Shown here in pieces: positions 1 to 6,797 of a DNA stretch of 6,845 bases. Each line of letters starts with the position of its first letter. The first letter of the stretch is position 1. This DNA comes from JABDDM01 sp038240295 (GTDB lineage Bacteria > Bacteroidota > Ignavibacteria > Palsa-1295). Location of the stretch: assembly GCA_038240295.1 (NCBI GenBank), contig JBBSDW010000163.1, forward strand, positions 1 to 6,845. Reading direction: 5' to 3'. Below the pieces are notes generated by a model. It was not told the origin of the DNA. It was given only the letters and a program-made list of their open reading frames with translations, and searched no databases. The position numbers and the translations under genes are program-made.

Positions 1-2
1 CG

Positions 3-1283
3 AGCGGTCCGCTGACGGTACAGTCGTTTGTGCTCACGCCAAACACTCCGCCATTTTCGATCGATGCTTCGGGGACGATCACGGTCAAATCGCGTTCAGC
101 CGATCCGATCAACGTTTCATTCTCGCCCACGCAGCGGGGCCCATTCCAGGCGAAGATCATTGCAACCGGTGGAGATATCGTGAACGATACGCTCTCGCTG
201 GATGGCATCGGTGTTGCACCGATCGCGCAGCTGGCTGTGCCGCTTCTTGATTTTGGATCGCTCTATGTTGGGGCTTCGGGTTCGCAATCGACAATACTCA
301 AGAACGTGGGCGATTGGGATCTGATCGTCTCCGGCGTCCAGCTATCGGGTACCAACAAAGCTGATTTCGATATCTCTGCGATTCCGGCAACCTTTACGCT
401 GCACCCAGGCGACTCGATGGCGCTTGGTTCGAACTTCATTGCGACGACGCCGTTGCAGGCTGCTGCTCGTAGTGCCACGATCACATTCACGCTCGACGAT
501 AACTCAACAGTCACGCTCGGACTTAGAGAACTCGATAAAGGCCCCACGGCGACCGAGATCGCGTTTCTCGATCTTATCGGAAGGCCGGGTGATCTTATTT
601 ACGAGCAACTCCGCCTGCGGACTCCAATCGCGCTGTCAGCGAACATTCACGAACTCTCGGGCAGTTTTTCTTTTGACACAACGATCGCCCGATTGCTTCA
701 GGTCGATAAGGGCGGAGTTGTAGCCAATGGAAATTGGACGCTGACGAGTTCGACCAGTAAATCGCTCGCGATAGAGACCGTGCACTACGACCTGAAAAAT
801 TCTATCGACGCGCTCACAACAACCGGTGTGCTGCTGAACGTGAAAATGGTGATCAACTCCTCGGCACCGATCGGAGGAAAGACGAATATCACGCAGACGA
901 GTTTTCAGTTCTTCAATACGAATCAGATCGCTCCGCTCACGCTTGCGGGCATTGTCACGGTCGATTCGACCTGTGGCGACACGCACCTTCAGGCAGGAAG
1001 CGCGATGGGAACATTCGTCCAGCAAAACTATCCGAACCCCATCGGTGGTGGAAATCTGACTTCGATCGCATTCGATGTCGGCAATGATAATAGTCTCATC
1101 ACGCTTCGCGTGCTTGATATTACCGGGCGTGAAGTGATGCGTCCGCTCGTATCGCGATCGTTCGACCAGGGGAGATATTCTGTAACCATCGATGCAAGTT
1201 CGCTGAACGATGGTGTTTACTTTTACGAATTCATAGCAGGCGATCAGAAGCCCCAGGTGAGAAAGATGATCGTGGGGAAGTAG
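3..1283 (+). CDS. Secreted T9SS cargo protein with ASH-type and cohesin-like domains (5'-partial)
   Basis: The reading frame is open to the left window edge, so the start is missing and the GTG at 30 is only an internal codon; about 426 residues are visible. In order: the end of one Ig-like choice-of-anchor D/ASH-type repeat (to about nt 220); a second such repeat (about nt 222-533) with the typical 'LDFGSLYVG' opening and later 'NVGDWDLIVSGVQLSG'; a cohesin-like beta region (about nt 543-966) with 'GSFSFDTTIARLLQV' and 'TTGVLLNVKMV'; and a C-terminal T9SS type A sorting domain (about nt 1011-1280) with 'QNYPNP', 'VLDITGREV', 'LNDGVYFYEF' and a basic end 'VRKMIVGK'. In T9SS bacteria this tail sends proteins through the outer membrane, usually to be anchored on the surface or released. 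The T9SS call is strong and the cohesin-like call is by pattern only. No catalytic domain is visible; one could lie upstream. The downstream gene aat is convergent. Confidence 0.88.
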   Translation, partial: SGPLTVQSFVLTPNTPPFSIDASGTITVKSRSADPINVSFSPTQRGPFQAKIIATGGDIVNDTLSLDGIGVAPIAQLAVPLLDFGSLYVGASGSQSTILKNVGDWDLIVSGVQLSGTNKADFDISAIPATFTLHPGDSMALGSNFIATTPLQAAARSATITFTLDDNSTVTLGLRELDKGPTATEIAFLDLIGRPGDLIYEQLRLRTPIALSANIHELSGSFSFDTTIARLLQVDKGGVVANGNWTLTSSTSKSLAIETVHYDLKNSIDALTTTGVLLNVKMVINSSAPIGGKTNITQTSFQFFNTNQIAPLTLAGIVTVDSTCGDTHLQAGSAMGTFVQQNYPNPIGGGNLTSIAFDVGNDNSLITLRVLDITGREVMRPLVSRSFDQGRYSVTIDASSLNDGVYFYEFIAGDQKPQVRKMIVGK

Positions 1284-1389
1284 AACTGTGATTTTCGGGT
1301 TGGGGATGATGGGGAATGATAGGATCACATCGACCCAAGTATCTAAACCATCCCAGGCATCCTACTCCTGCAATCGTCCTCTTCTTCGA

Positions 1390-1980
1390 TCAAAAGCTGA
1401 CGCCCTGTTTGAGCGCCTCTCGGAGCATTGCCACGTATTCAGTGTGGCTTACTTCGTAGAGTCCAAATTGCTTCAAGTGCTCGGTCGTCATTTGCGCATC
1501 GAGTAGCGTGAACTCCGATCTACGCAGTCGCTCGACAAGATGTACGAGTGCTACCTGGGAAGCATAAGGTGTTGTCGAGAACATCGACTCGCCCAGGAAT
1601 GCAGTCCCGAGATGCAGACCATAGAGTCCTCCAACGAGCGTGCCCTCTTTCCAAACCTCGACTGAGTGCGCAACTCCTTGTTTGTGTAGCGCAACGTAGT
1701 AAGGCATGAGCTCTGCACTCAGCCAGATCTCGTCATCGGGCAGGTCTGCATGTCTTGCGCACCCGTTCAGCACTTCGGCGAACCGCGTATCAAAAGTTAC
1801 TTTGAACTGTTGCTTACGCTCGGCCTGCAACACGGAACGCCGAACCGTGAATCGGTCATCGAGAGGGACGATCCCGCGAACGGGGAAGGCGCAAAATTCG
1901 ATGAGGCCATGTTTGCCTGAGGCCATTGGGAAATATCCCTGGCGGTAGGCATTCAGGAGGTACTCGGTCGAAAGCTCCAT
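1390..1980 (-). CDS. aat: Leucyl/phenylalanyl-tRNA--protein transferase
   Basis: Cytoplasmic enzyme that moves Leu or Phe from aminoacyl-tRNA to the N-terminal Arg or Lys of proteins, marking them for the ClpS/ClpAP N-degron pathway. From the ATG at 1980 it is 196 residues, a short family version (E. coli has 234). Visible motifs: AYRQGYFPM (11-19), RGIVPLD (35-41), AHSVEVW (104-110), GGLYG (117-121), FLGESMFS (128-135) and LLDAQM (159-164). By alignment from memory to E. coli Aat, W86, Y95, E131 and Q163 match W111, Y120, E156 and Q188; W49 is Met19, a common substitution. Oddly, the usual WWSPDPR segment reads EFCAFPVR here, and ASK after GESMFS is ASQ. An in-frame TTG at 2001 would add seven residues (PPTSTA region), but these do not resemble the family start, so the ATG is preferred; neither start has a clear ribosome site. 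It begins 28 bp after the vWA-OmpA stop, so co-transcription is likely. Confidence 0.93.
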   Translation of the reverse strand: MELSTEYLLNAYRQGYFPMASGKHGLIEFCAFPVRGIVPLDDRFTVRRSVLQAERKQQFKVTFDTRFAEVLNGCARHADLPDDEIWLSAELMPYYVALHKQGVAHSVEVWKEGTLVGGLYGLHLGTAFLGESMFSTTPYASQVALVHLVERLRRSEFTLLDAQMTTEHLKQFGLYEVSHTEYVAMLREALKQGVSF

Positions 1981-2008
1981 CGCTGTCGAGGTCGGAGGCA
2001 AGCGTTAA

Positions 2009-3346
2009 TTATTTAGAGAGCACGAGAAACTCGATACGACGATTCGCACGGCGCCCTTCGTCGGTCGTGTTCGAAGCGAGCGGACGGGTAGCGGAGTAAC
2101 CGATGGTCTCCAAACGCTCCGGCTGTATTCCGGAGGTGATCAGATAGTGTTTGACTGCCTCGGCCCGTTCTTGCGAAAGCCGCATGTTGAGTTCTTCCGA
2201 ACCGGTAGAATCGGCGTGACCTTCGATACGAACTCGCATGTTCGGTCGAACATGCATCAAGCGAACAACGCGTTCGAGTTCAGGTACGAATTCAGAAACA
2301 AGCGCCGATTGGCTTGGACCGAAGAGCAGATCCTCGAAGACGAACCGCCGGCCAGGCTCGAGCGCAACAAGCTTACGAGCGGCAAGCGGAGAGAGATCCT
2401 CGGCACGAAGAATATCTATGCGGACTGAATCTGGAGCAAGCGTCGACTGCGATAAATATTTAAGCGAATAGAGGCTCGTGATATCCTGGATCAGATCACC
2501 AAGCACATTGTCGAAGCTCTTGCCGAGATCGAAGCTTGCCCCTTCGGTCAGTGTTGCCAGATCATGATATTCGGGGAATTCAGCCGGGGTCACGGTTAGC
2601 AAGCGAATCTCTCGCTCGTATAAAAAATCGCCCATCGACTGCATCGTGAAGGTTGTTGTGCCGTCGCCTTGTTCACCAGCCAAGTGGCATTGCGCATCAG
2701 TGATAAGTACGGCCATGCGCATGGCGATCGGCCTGAGCGGCATCGAGGCAACGGCGTGAAGGCCTTCAAGCGCATTTTCTTTCACATCGCCGCCACCCGC
2801 TGCATCGATGTCGGCAACCCACTGCTCGAATTTTGACACATCATCGGTTAGCTCCGGGCTGACCCATTCGACGGCATCGCCGAAACGAACCATACCAAGT
2901 CGGAAATCAAAACCATGCTCACGCAACTGCGAGGCGAACGAGGTGACGCTCTGCTTAACGGTGCCAATCATGTCGCGCATGCTGGCCGTCTGGTCAATCA
3001 CAAACACGATATCGATCGGCACTCGGTTCTGCGCACTCACGAGATCGAGCGAGATGATCGGCCGTTTCTGACCATTCTCCATCAGTACGATGTCATCCTT
3101 CTTCAATGTTCGAATAAACTGATTTCGATTGTTGACCGCTGAGAAGATCACACTCATATCGGGGAAGCGTGTGATGTCGACGTTTTTGATATCGAACAGC
3201 GCATCGCCTTTGACCGATTGCAAGCCATAGCGGGCAGGGCGTTTCGAAATATCGCGAAGCTTGGCCGTCTCCTTCTGTTGCGCAAAAAGCGGCTGGGTGA
3301 ACGTGAGACAAACGAGAAGCGAAAGCGCGAAGAGTCGGTGGGTCAT
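2009..3346 (-). CDS. Secreted vWA-domain protein with C-terminal OmpA-like peptidoglycan-binding domain
   Basis: A 445-residue protein with a Sec signal peptide (about 1-22, cleaved near LFA/QQ; no lipobox Cys). After a short N-terminal beta-rich region comes a von Willebrand factor A domain (about 110-295) with MIDAS residues D118, T120 and S122 in 'FVIDQTAS', a 'GGGD' loop at 184-187 and 'LITDAQ' (D217). These are expected to bind a divalent metal and a protein ligand. The C-terminal OmpA-like domain (about 340-445) shows 'IEGHADSTGS', 'NMRLSQERAEAVKHYL', 'ETIGYSATRP' and 'GRRANRRIEF'; D379 and R394 match, by spacing, the Asp/Arg pair that binds diaminopimelate in A. baumannii OmpA. The likely role is a periplasmic adaptor or sensor held on peptidoglycan, presenting an adhesion domain; the partner is unknown. 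ATG start with no clear Shine-Dalgarno. First gene of a probable unit with aat; its control region is 3347-3604. Confidence 0.9.
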   Translation of the reverse strand: MTHRLFALSLLVCLTFTQPLFAQQKETAKLRDISKRPARYGLQSVKGDALFDIKNVDITRFPDMSVIFSAVNNRNQFIRTLKKDDIVLMENGQKRPIISLDLVSAQNRVPIDIVFVIDQTASMRDMIGTVKQSVTSFASQLREHGFDFRLGMVRFGDAVEWVSPELTDDVSKFEQWVADIDAAGGGDVKENALEGLHAVASMPLRPIAMRMAVLITDAQCHLAGEQGDGTTTFTMQSMGDFLYEREIRLLTVTPAEFPEYHDLATLTEGASFDLGKSFDNVLGDLIQDITSLYSLKYLSQSTLAPDSVRIDILRAEDLSPLAARKLVALEPGRRFVFEDLLFGPSQSALVSEFVPELERVVRLMHVRPNMRVRIEGHADSTGSEELNMRLSQERAEAVKHYLITSGIQPERLETIGYSATRPLASNTTDEGRRANRRIEFLVLSK

Positions 3347-3452
3347 GGTATCGGTAACGATCTATCAGCAAACCAAATCGCATGCAGAAAAGATTTGTGC
3401 CCGTGCCGACGGGATTCAGCTCACACTTGACTGTGTGCCGTGAAGCGCCTGC

Positions 3453-3495
3453 TTCGCGATCCTGACTCGTTCGCGATCCCGACACTTTCGGATCA
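3453..3495. repeat. Direct repeats TTCGCGATCC with 17-bp period (two good copies and one degenerate)
   Basis: TTCGCGATCC occurs exactly at 3453-3462 and 3470-3479. A degenerate third copy, TTCGGATCA, starts at 3487, so all three starts are exactly 17 bp apart. The first two 17-mers agree at about 14 of 17 positions. They lie roughly 105-150 bp upstream of the vWA-OmpA start. Regular spacing could mean repeated binding sites for a regulator, but no regulator is encoded nearby and chance is not excluded. Confidence 0.5.
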
Positions 3496-3521
3496 GGAAA
3501 GTTTTGAGGACGGGTGCGGGT

Positions 3522-3541
3522 CACGAAGGAGGCCCTTCGTG
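3522..3541. repeat. Perfect 8-bp inverted repeat with 4-nt loop
   Basis: CACGAAGG (3522-3529) and CCTTCGTG (3534-3541) are perfect reverse complements around a 4-nt loop. There is no T-run on either side, so it does not look like an intrinsic terminator. It could be an operator or an RNA hairpin in the leader of the vWA-OmpA transcript if transcription starts upstream of it. Confidence 0.5.
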
Positions 3542-3570
3542 GCACACGGTCGGGATTTAGACATTCCAGA

Positions 3571-3606
3571 TTGTGATGCCTCCACTTCGCTGCCTTGACA
3601 TCACAA
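3571..3606. repeat. Spaced inverted repeat TTGTGATG / CATCACAA
   Basis: TTGTGATG (3571-3578) and CATCACAA (3599-3606) are perfect 8-bp reverse complements, 20 nt apart. The right arm overlaps the T-tract of the terminator by two bases. The half-site contains TGTGA as in CRP/FNR-type operators, but the spacing between TGTGA and TCACA is far longer than the usual 6 nt, so a CRP site is not supported. A weak second hairpin after the terminator, or a dyad for a looping regulator, are the alternatives. Confidence 0.4.
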
Positions 3607-3635
3607 AAAAACCCTCGAGCACTGCTCGAGGGTTT
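3605..3635 (-). terminator. Rho-independent terminator of the barrel-paralogue operon
   Basis: Read on the minus strand, AAACCCTCGAGC (3635-3624) pairs perfectly over 12 bp with GCTCGAGGGTTT (3620-3609) around a 3-nt loop. It is followed by T residues, giving a run of seven Ts over 3611-3605. It starts 22 nt after the stop codon of the 3658-5046 gene, the expected place for ending that transcription unit. The stem would also fold in + strand RNA but lacks a T-run there. Confidence 0.93.
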
Positions 3636-3657
3636 GGAACTTCGATCGGCGTGCGAC

Positions 3658-5046
3658 TTAGAAGTTGAAGATGATCCTCGGCGAGACCATCACGTAATCT
3701 TTCCATTCCCATTTCTGTGGATCGCGGCCCACGACCGAAGCGTACTTGACCTCAAGCTGCAACCACGGGAAGAGCTTGACGAAACCATCGGCAAGAAGCG
3801 TGTTGCAATACTGAAGGCTCAACCCATACTCGTCTCCGGCATCGCCCGAGTGGACATAACCGATCTTGATAAGCGGATCGAAGAAGCTGAAGCTTGCGAC
3901 CGCATTGACATCCTGCGTCGTTGGTTTGAGCGGATTATCCGTCTTTGAGCCGAGCGTGATCGCATTGATCTTATGCGTACCAGCACCGGCCTGCACGTAG
4001 AATCCGCGAAGCGCCGACTCGGTGAATTTGTAGCTGACCCACGCATGTGCCGAAAGCTGGAGATAGAACAAGCTATCTTTCGCAAGGCCTGGAAGTAAAT
4101 TGTTGCGATACGCTTCCTGGTACTGCGCACCGGCAGAACGGCTCGAGAAAGTCGAATACGATGGGTTGAATCCTGTAAGGAAATCAGCACCGAAGTGAAG
4201 CTTGCCAGATTGCTCGTTGAGCAATCCAAGGTCCTGATCGATGTAGGTCGCGAAGGTCATCACGCCCTCAAGCTTGCGCTCTTTGATCTTGAGACCGCCC
4301 GTGATCGTGAACGGATTGATACCTGACTCGCCAAGTGGGAATTCAAGACCCAGGCGGAAATCCGTCGTGCCGCGGCGAAGCATTCCGAAGACGCCGAGCG
4401 TACCCGGAAGCCAGAATGGATATCCGACGTAATCGTTACCGACGCGAAGGTTAAATCCAAAGCCCGACTTGAAGATGATCGAACCGCCGAAGAGGGAAGC
4501 ATCCATATAGACGAACTGGATCTTCTGCTGCGCCGGCTCGGTCGAGATGAGCGTATACTCATAGCCATCGCGAGCGCGAATCTTCTCATAAAGATCCTGC
4601 CCGAGAATTCGCTTGATGTTTGGCTCCCCATAGACGCCGATCGACTCGATGACAAGCCGCAAAAGCTGCATGTCGTTTTCGCCGGCCGTCGGTGGCTTTT
4701 GCGTGACGGTAAGCTCTGCAACCGAGTTCGGCGAGATCGTCTTACCGGCCTTACGAAGCGCCGAGATCACACGCGAACGAATATTCCGATCGGTGATGAT
4801 CCACTGAATGAGTTCATTCTGCCGAGCGGTGTCGATCGATTCGACGGCCTGCAGGATGCGCGAAAGCGATTCGTTCTCGGCACGTGCCATCCGAAGCGAA
4901 TCAGCCCAGTTGCTCTGCGGCGAAATTCCCTGCTGCTGTCCTTGGCCCTGCTGCGCATGCACGCTCGTCGTGAGCGTTAAGCCCAGTAGGACGGCGAGCA
5001 CGAAGCCCGACAGGTTCCAAAGAAGAGATTTTTTCAATACTGACAT
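3658..5046 (-). CDS. Predicted outer-membrane beta-barrel protein, smaller paralogue of the 5094-6797 product
   Basis: I do not recognise a named family. The 462-residue product has a clear signal peptide (basic MSVLKKS, hydrophobic core, cleavage near VHA31/QQ), then a Gln/Gly-rich stretch (32-40). A probably helical periplasmic part follows (about 45-160). From about 175 there are alternating beta strands rich in Gly and aromatic residues, ending in 'SPRIIFNF'; a C-terminal Phe is typical of barrels assembled by the BAM complex. It shares with the neighbouring product the signature GNxxVGxPFW (203-212), 'FRLGLEFP' (230-237), 'KxRxLxG' (255-261) and a C-terminal block with 'EYGLSLQY' and 'GRDPQKWEW'. 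The two genes are 47 bp apart, same strand, and this one is followed by the terminator, so they probably form an operon. Transport, scaffold and envelope-structure roles are all possible. ATG start, no clear Shine-Dalgarno. Confidence 0.85.
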   Translation of the reverse strand: MSVLKKSLLWNLSGFVLAVLLGLTLTTSVHAQQGQGQQQGISPQSNWADSLRMARAENESLSRILQAVESIDTARQNELIQWIITDRNIRSRVISALRKAGKTISPNSVAELTVTQKPPTAGENDMQLLRLVIESIGVYGEPNIKRILGQDLYEKIRARDGYEYTLISTEPAQQKIQFVYMDASLFGGSIIFKSGFGFNLRVGNDYVGYPFWLPGTLGVFGMLRRGTTDFRLGLEFPLGESGINPFTITGGLKIKERKLEGVMTFATYIDQDLGLLNEQSGKLHFGADFLTGFNPSYSTFSSRSAGAQYQEAYRNNLLPGLAKDSLFYLQLSAHAWVSYKFTESALRGFYVQAGAGTHKINAITLGSKTDNPLKPTTQDVNAVASFSFFDPLIKIGYVHSGDAGDEYGLSLQYCNTLLADGFVKLFPWLQLEVKYASVVGRDPQKWEWKDYVMVSPRIIFNF

Positions 5047-5093
5047 TGTAGGCGTTCGTTAAAAGTTCTACGTGTTTGTTGACGCGCTCTTCT

Positions 5094-6797
5094 TTAGAAA
5101 TAAATGCGCGGTGTAATTTGAAAGAAGTACGGCGGCTCGTACGGCTTGGGGTCGCGTACAAGCGGCGCAGTATAGCTCGTCTCGATGCGAAGATGATCGT
5201 CGATAAGCTCGATCCAGCCACCAAAGGTGAACAAGTGATCGTAGTACATATTGAGACCGAATTTGCTCGAACGGTGGTTGACGTATTCCAGACCCACATG
5301 AGGCGTCACAGGAGTTGAGACGCGCACAAGATCCTCGATCTTGTCCTGAAAACTTGCGTCGATCGGATGGCCCAGGTTTGCTGTCGCTCGCACGTCGCTT
5401 GCGTCCGGAATCCATGACTGATAAACGGTATGAACGCCAAGTCCGGCAGAGAACTGCAGGAAATTGGCAGGATCGAGCTGCACGATGATTGGGATGTAAA
5501 GCTGACCAATGAGTGCAGTACGATAGAACGTGCGATTGGCAGGGATCAAATAGGGATGGCCATCGGCGCTCGTGGTGAACGTTGGGCCTCCGCCATAAAT
5601 GATACTCGAATTGTAGCCACCGGCTGGCAGGATCGTGAAGTTAAGCGCGACCGGCATATTGAAGGCGCTAAAGAAGTCGATCCCCGCAAAATACGCATCG
5701 ATGGTTCCGCCAAAGAAGCCAGAGAGCCTGCGCGCCTTCCAGATACCAGCGTCCGTACGGCCAAGATTAGCTGGGAAGTCGAAACCAAGTTTGAAATTAC
5801 TCTCCGTGCCGATCTGATTTTTCAGCACCAACGCAAGGCGTCCTTCACCCGAACTCCAGAAGGGAAGGCCAACTTCGGGATTACCAAGCGAGAGCTCGAC
5901 CGCCGTATTCTTCGATGCATTGACGAGCAAGTGGTTGAGCGAAACGTCGATCGTTTTGCCGTATTTGAACGCACGTGCAGCGAGCTGATTGTCAGGCAGC
6001 GCAGGGGTCGTCGAGGCTTCGGGATCGGTGGGGATCTGATCGGGATTCGGTGCCGTCGATGTATCGGTCGAACCGAACGATTCGTCCGAAGTCGGCAGTC
6101 CAATCGCACGATTCTGCTCGTCGATGATCTGACGCTTCGAATAGAAGCCTTCGAACATCTGATGGAAAATATAGCGCTGTGCCGAAGATTTGATCAACTG
6201 TACGCCGCTTGGAAGAATATCGCCAGGCATTTCGAAGATCTCGCCCTGGACGGAGTTAATATTCTCAGCTAGCGTGGGCTGCCGGAGCATTACTTTGACA
6301 ACCTCCTTGCCTTGAAAAGCGATGTGCTGCTCAGCGTTCGTATTCTTGCGGCTACCTCCACCGCCGAAGAGAAGGTCTGCACCTCCGCTCCCCCCTGAGG
6401 TATCAATGTTCACACGTTTGCCGATAAAAAGAACATGAAAAGGGTCGAATCGCTCGCTTCCACTGGGTGCCAAAAACACGTAGATACGATCGACGTCTAT
6501 GTCTTTAAGTCTCTTTTCGCCTAATGGTGTGGCGCGAAACACCGCTTCAATTTGTTTTTTAAGATCCTCATCGATGATCTTCCATGCGGTGACGTTCGTG
6601 AACTGATAGCTGGCTCCATCTGGGTCCGCGCTTGCTAATACTCGATACATCTTATCGTTTCGTTGCTGAAGAGCTTTTAACGAATCGACCAGCGGCTGCG
6701 CTTGAATTGAGTATGACCATAATCCTACGATCACGAAGGAAAGTATCGTCGTGAGAAAGATAGCCGATATCCTCAAGGTTGAGTTTGTTTCTTTCAT
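5094..6797 (-). CDS. Predicted outer-membrane beta-barrel protein with N-terminal extracytoplasmic domain, larger paralogue
   Basis: Function not recognised. The 567-residue product has an N-terminal hydrophobic segment (about 9-30) that looks like a signal peptide, with cleavage near IQA33/QP. Next is a mixed helix/strand region (about 34-235) with a Gly-rich patch (135-148), then a low-complexity Ser/Thr/Pro/Asp linker (about 238-270). A beta-rich region of about 295 residues follows and ends in 'ITPRIYF', a Phe-terminated barrel signal. The last part is homologous by eye to the 3658-5046 product: GNPEVGLPFW (305-314), 'FKLGFDFP' (335-342), 'KARRLSG' (354-360), 'FGLNMYY' (513-519) and 'VRDPKPYEPP' (547-556). 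The start ATG at 6797 has an upstream A/T-rich leader but no clear Shine-Dalgarno. It is probably the first gene of the two-gene unit. It is about 105 residues longer than its neighbour, mostly from the N-terminal domain and linker. Confidence 0.85.
   Translation of the reverse strand: MKETNSTLRISAIFLTTILSFVIVGLWSYSIQAQPLVDSLKALQQRNDKMYRVLASADPDGASYQFTNVTAWKIIDEDLKKQIEAVFRATPLGEKRLKDIDVDRIYVFLAPSGSERFDPFHVLFIGKRVNIDTSGGSGGADLLFGGGGSRKNTNAEQHIAFQGKEVVKVMLRQPTLAENINSVQGEIFEMPGDILPSGVQLIKSSAQRYIFHQMFEGFYSKRQIIDEQNRAIGLPTSDESFGSTDTSTAPNPDQIPTDPEASTTPALPDNQLAARAFKYGKTIDVSLNHLLVNASKNTAVELSLGNPEVGLPFWSSGEGRLALVLKNQIGTESNFKLGFDFPANLGRTDAGIWKARRLSGFFGGTIDAYFAGIDFFSAFNMPVALNFTILPAGGYNSSIIYGGGPTFTTSADGHPYLIPANRTFYRTALIGQLYIPIIVQLDPANFLQFSAGLGVHTVYQSWIPDASDVRATANLGHPIDASFQDKIEDLVRVSTPVTPHVGLEYVNHRSSKFGLNMYYDHLFTFGGWIELIDDHLRIETSYTAPLVRDPKPYEPPYFFQITPRIYF

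Larger units (their letters stand above)
3347..3604. other. Non-coding region upstream of the vWA-OmpA gene, with several short repeats
   Basis: No credible gene lies here; open frames crossing it look like by-chance frames with no recognisable domain. It must hold the minus-strand promoter of the vWA-OmpA/aat unit, since the upstream barrel operon ends in a strong terminator at 3605-3635. I cannot place a -35/-10 or a Bacteroidota -33/-7 promoter with confidence. Structured elements are listed separately: a 17-bp-period repeat (3453-3495), a hairpin (3522-3541) and a spaced inverted repeat (3571-3606). A weaker 5-bp stem, CCCGT/ACGGG with a 4-nt loop, sits at 3400-3413 and may be chance. Confidence 0.6.

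Noticed and set aside
1297..1320. G-quadruplex-like G runs after the T9SS cargo gene
   Set aside because: Only three close G runs are present; a fourth is too far away.
636..1328. Minus-strand open frame of 230 codons opposite the T9SS cargo gene
   Set aside because: Arg- and Cys-rich product without domains, fully antisense to a gene with a clear T9SS sorting tail.
1284..1389. Possible bidirectional terminator between the convergent T9SS cargo and aat genes
   Set aside because: Only 6-bp complementary pieces with long loops (for example TGTGAT/ATCACA) and no T-run were found.
1288..1506. Small + strand open frame of 72 codons after the T9SS cargo gene
   Set aside because: It runs antisense into aat, has no domain and no ribosome site.
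3093..3545. Minus-strand open frame of 150 codons across the vWA-OmpA upstream region
   Set aside because: It overlaps the start of the vWA-OmpA gene in another frame, and its product has no signal peptide, domain or plausible composition.
3571..3606. CRP/FNR operator
   Set aside because: TGTGA and TCACA are present but about 24 nt apart instead of 6.
3595..3948. + strand open frame of 117 codons starting at the terminator
   Set aside because: It begins inside the terminator region and runs antisense to the smaller barrel gene.
5430..6272. Long + strand open frame of 280 codons opposite the larger barrel gene
   Set aside because: It is rich in Arg and Glu, has no recognisable domain and mirrors the codon pattern of a gene with clear signal peptide and barrel features.
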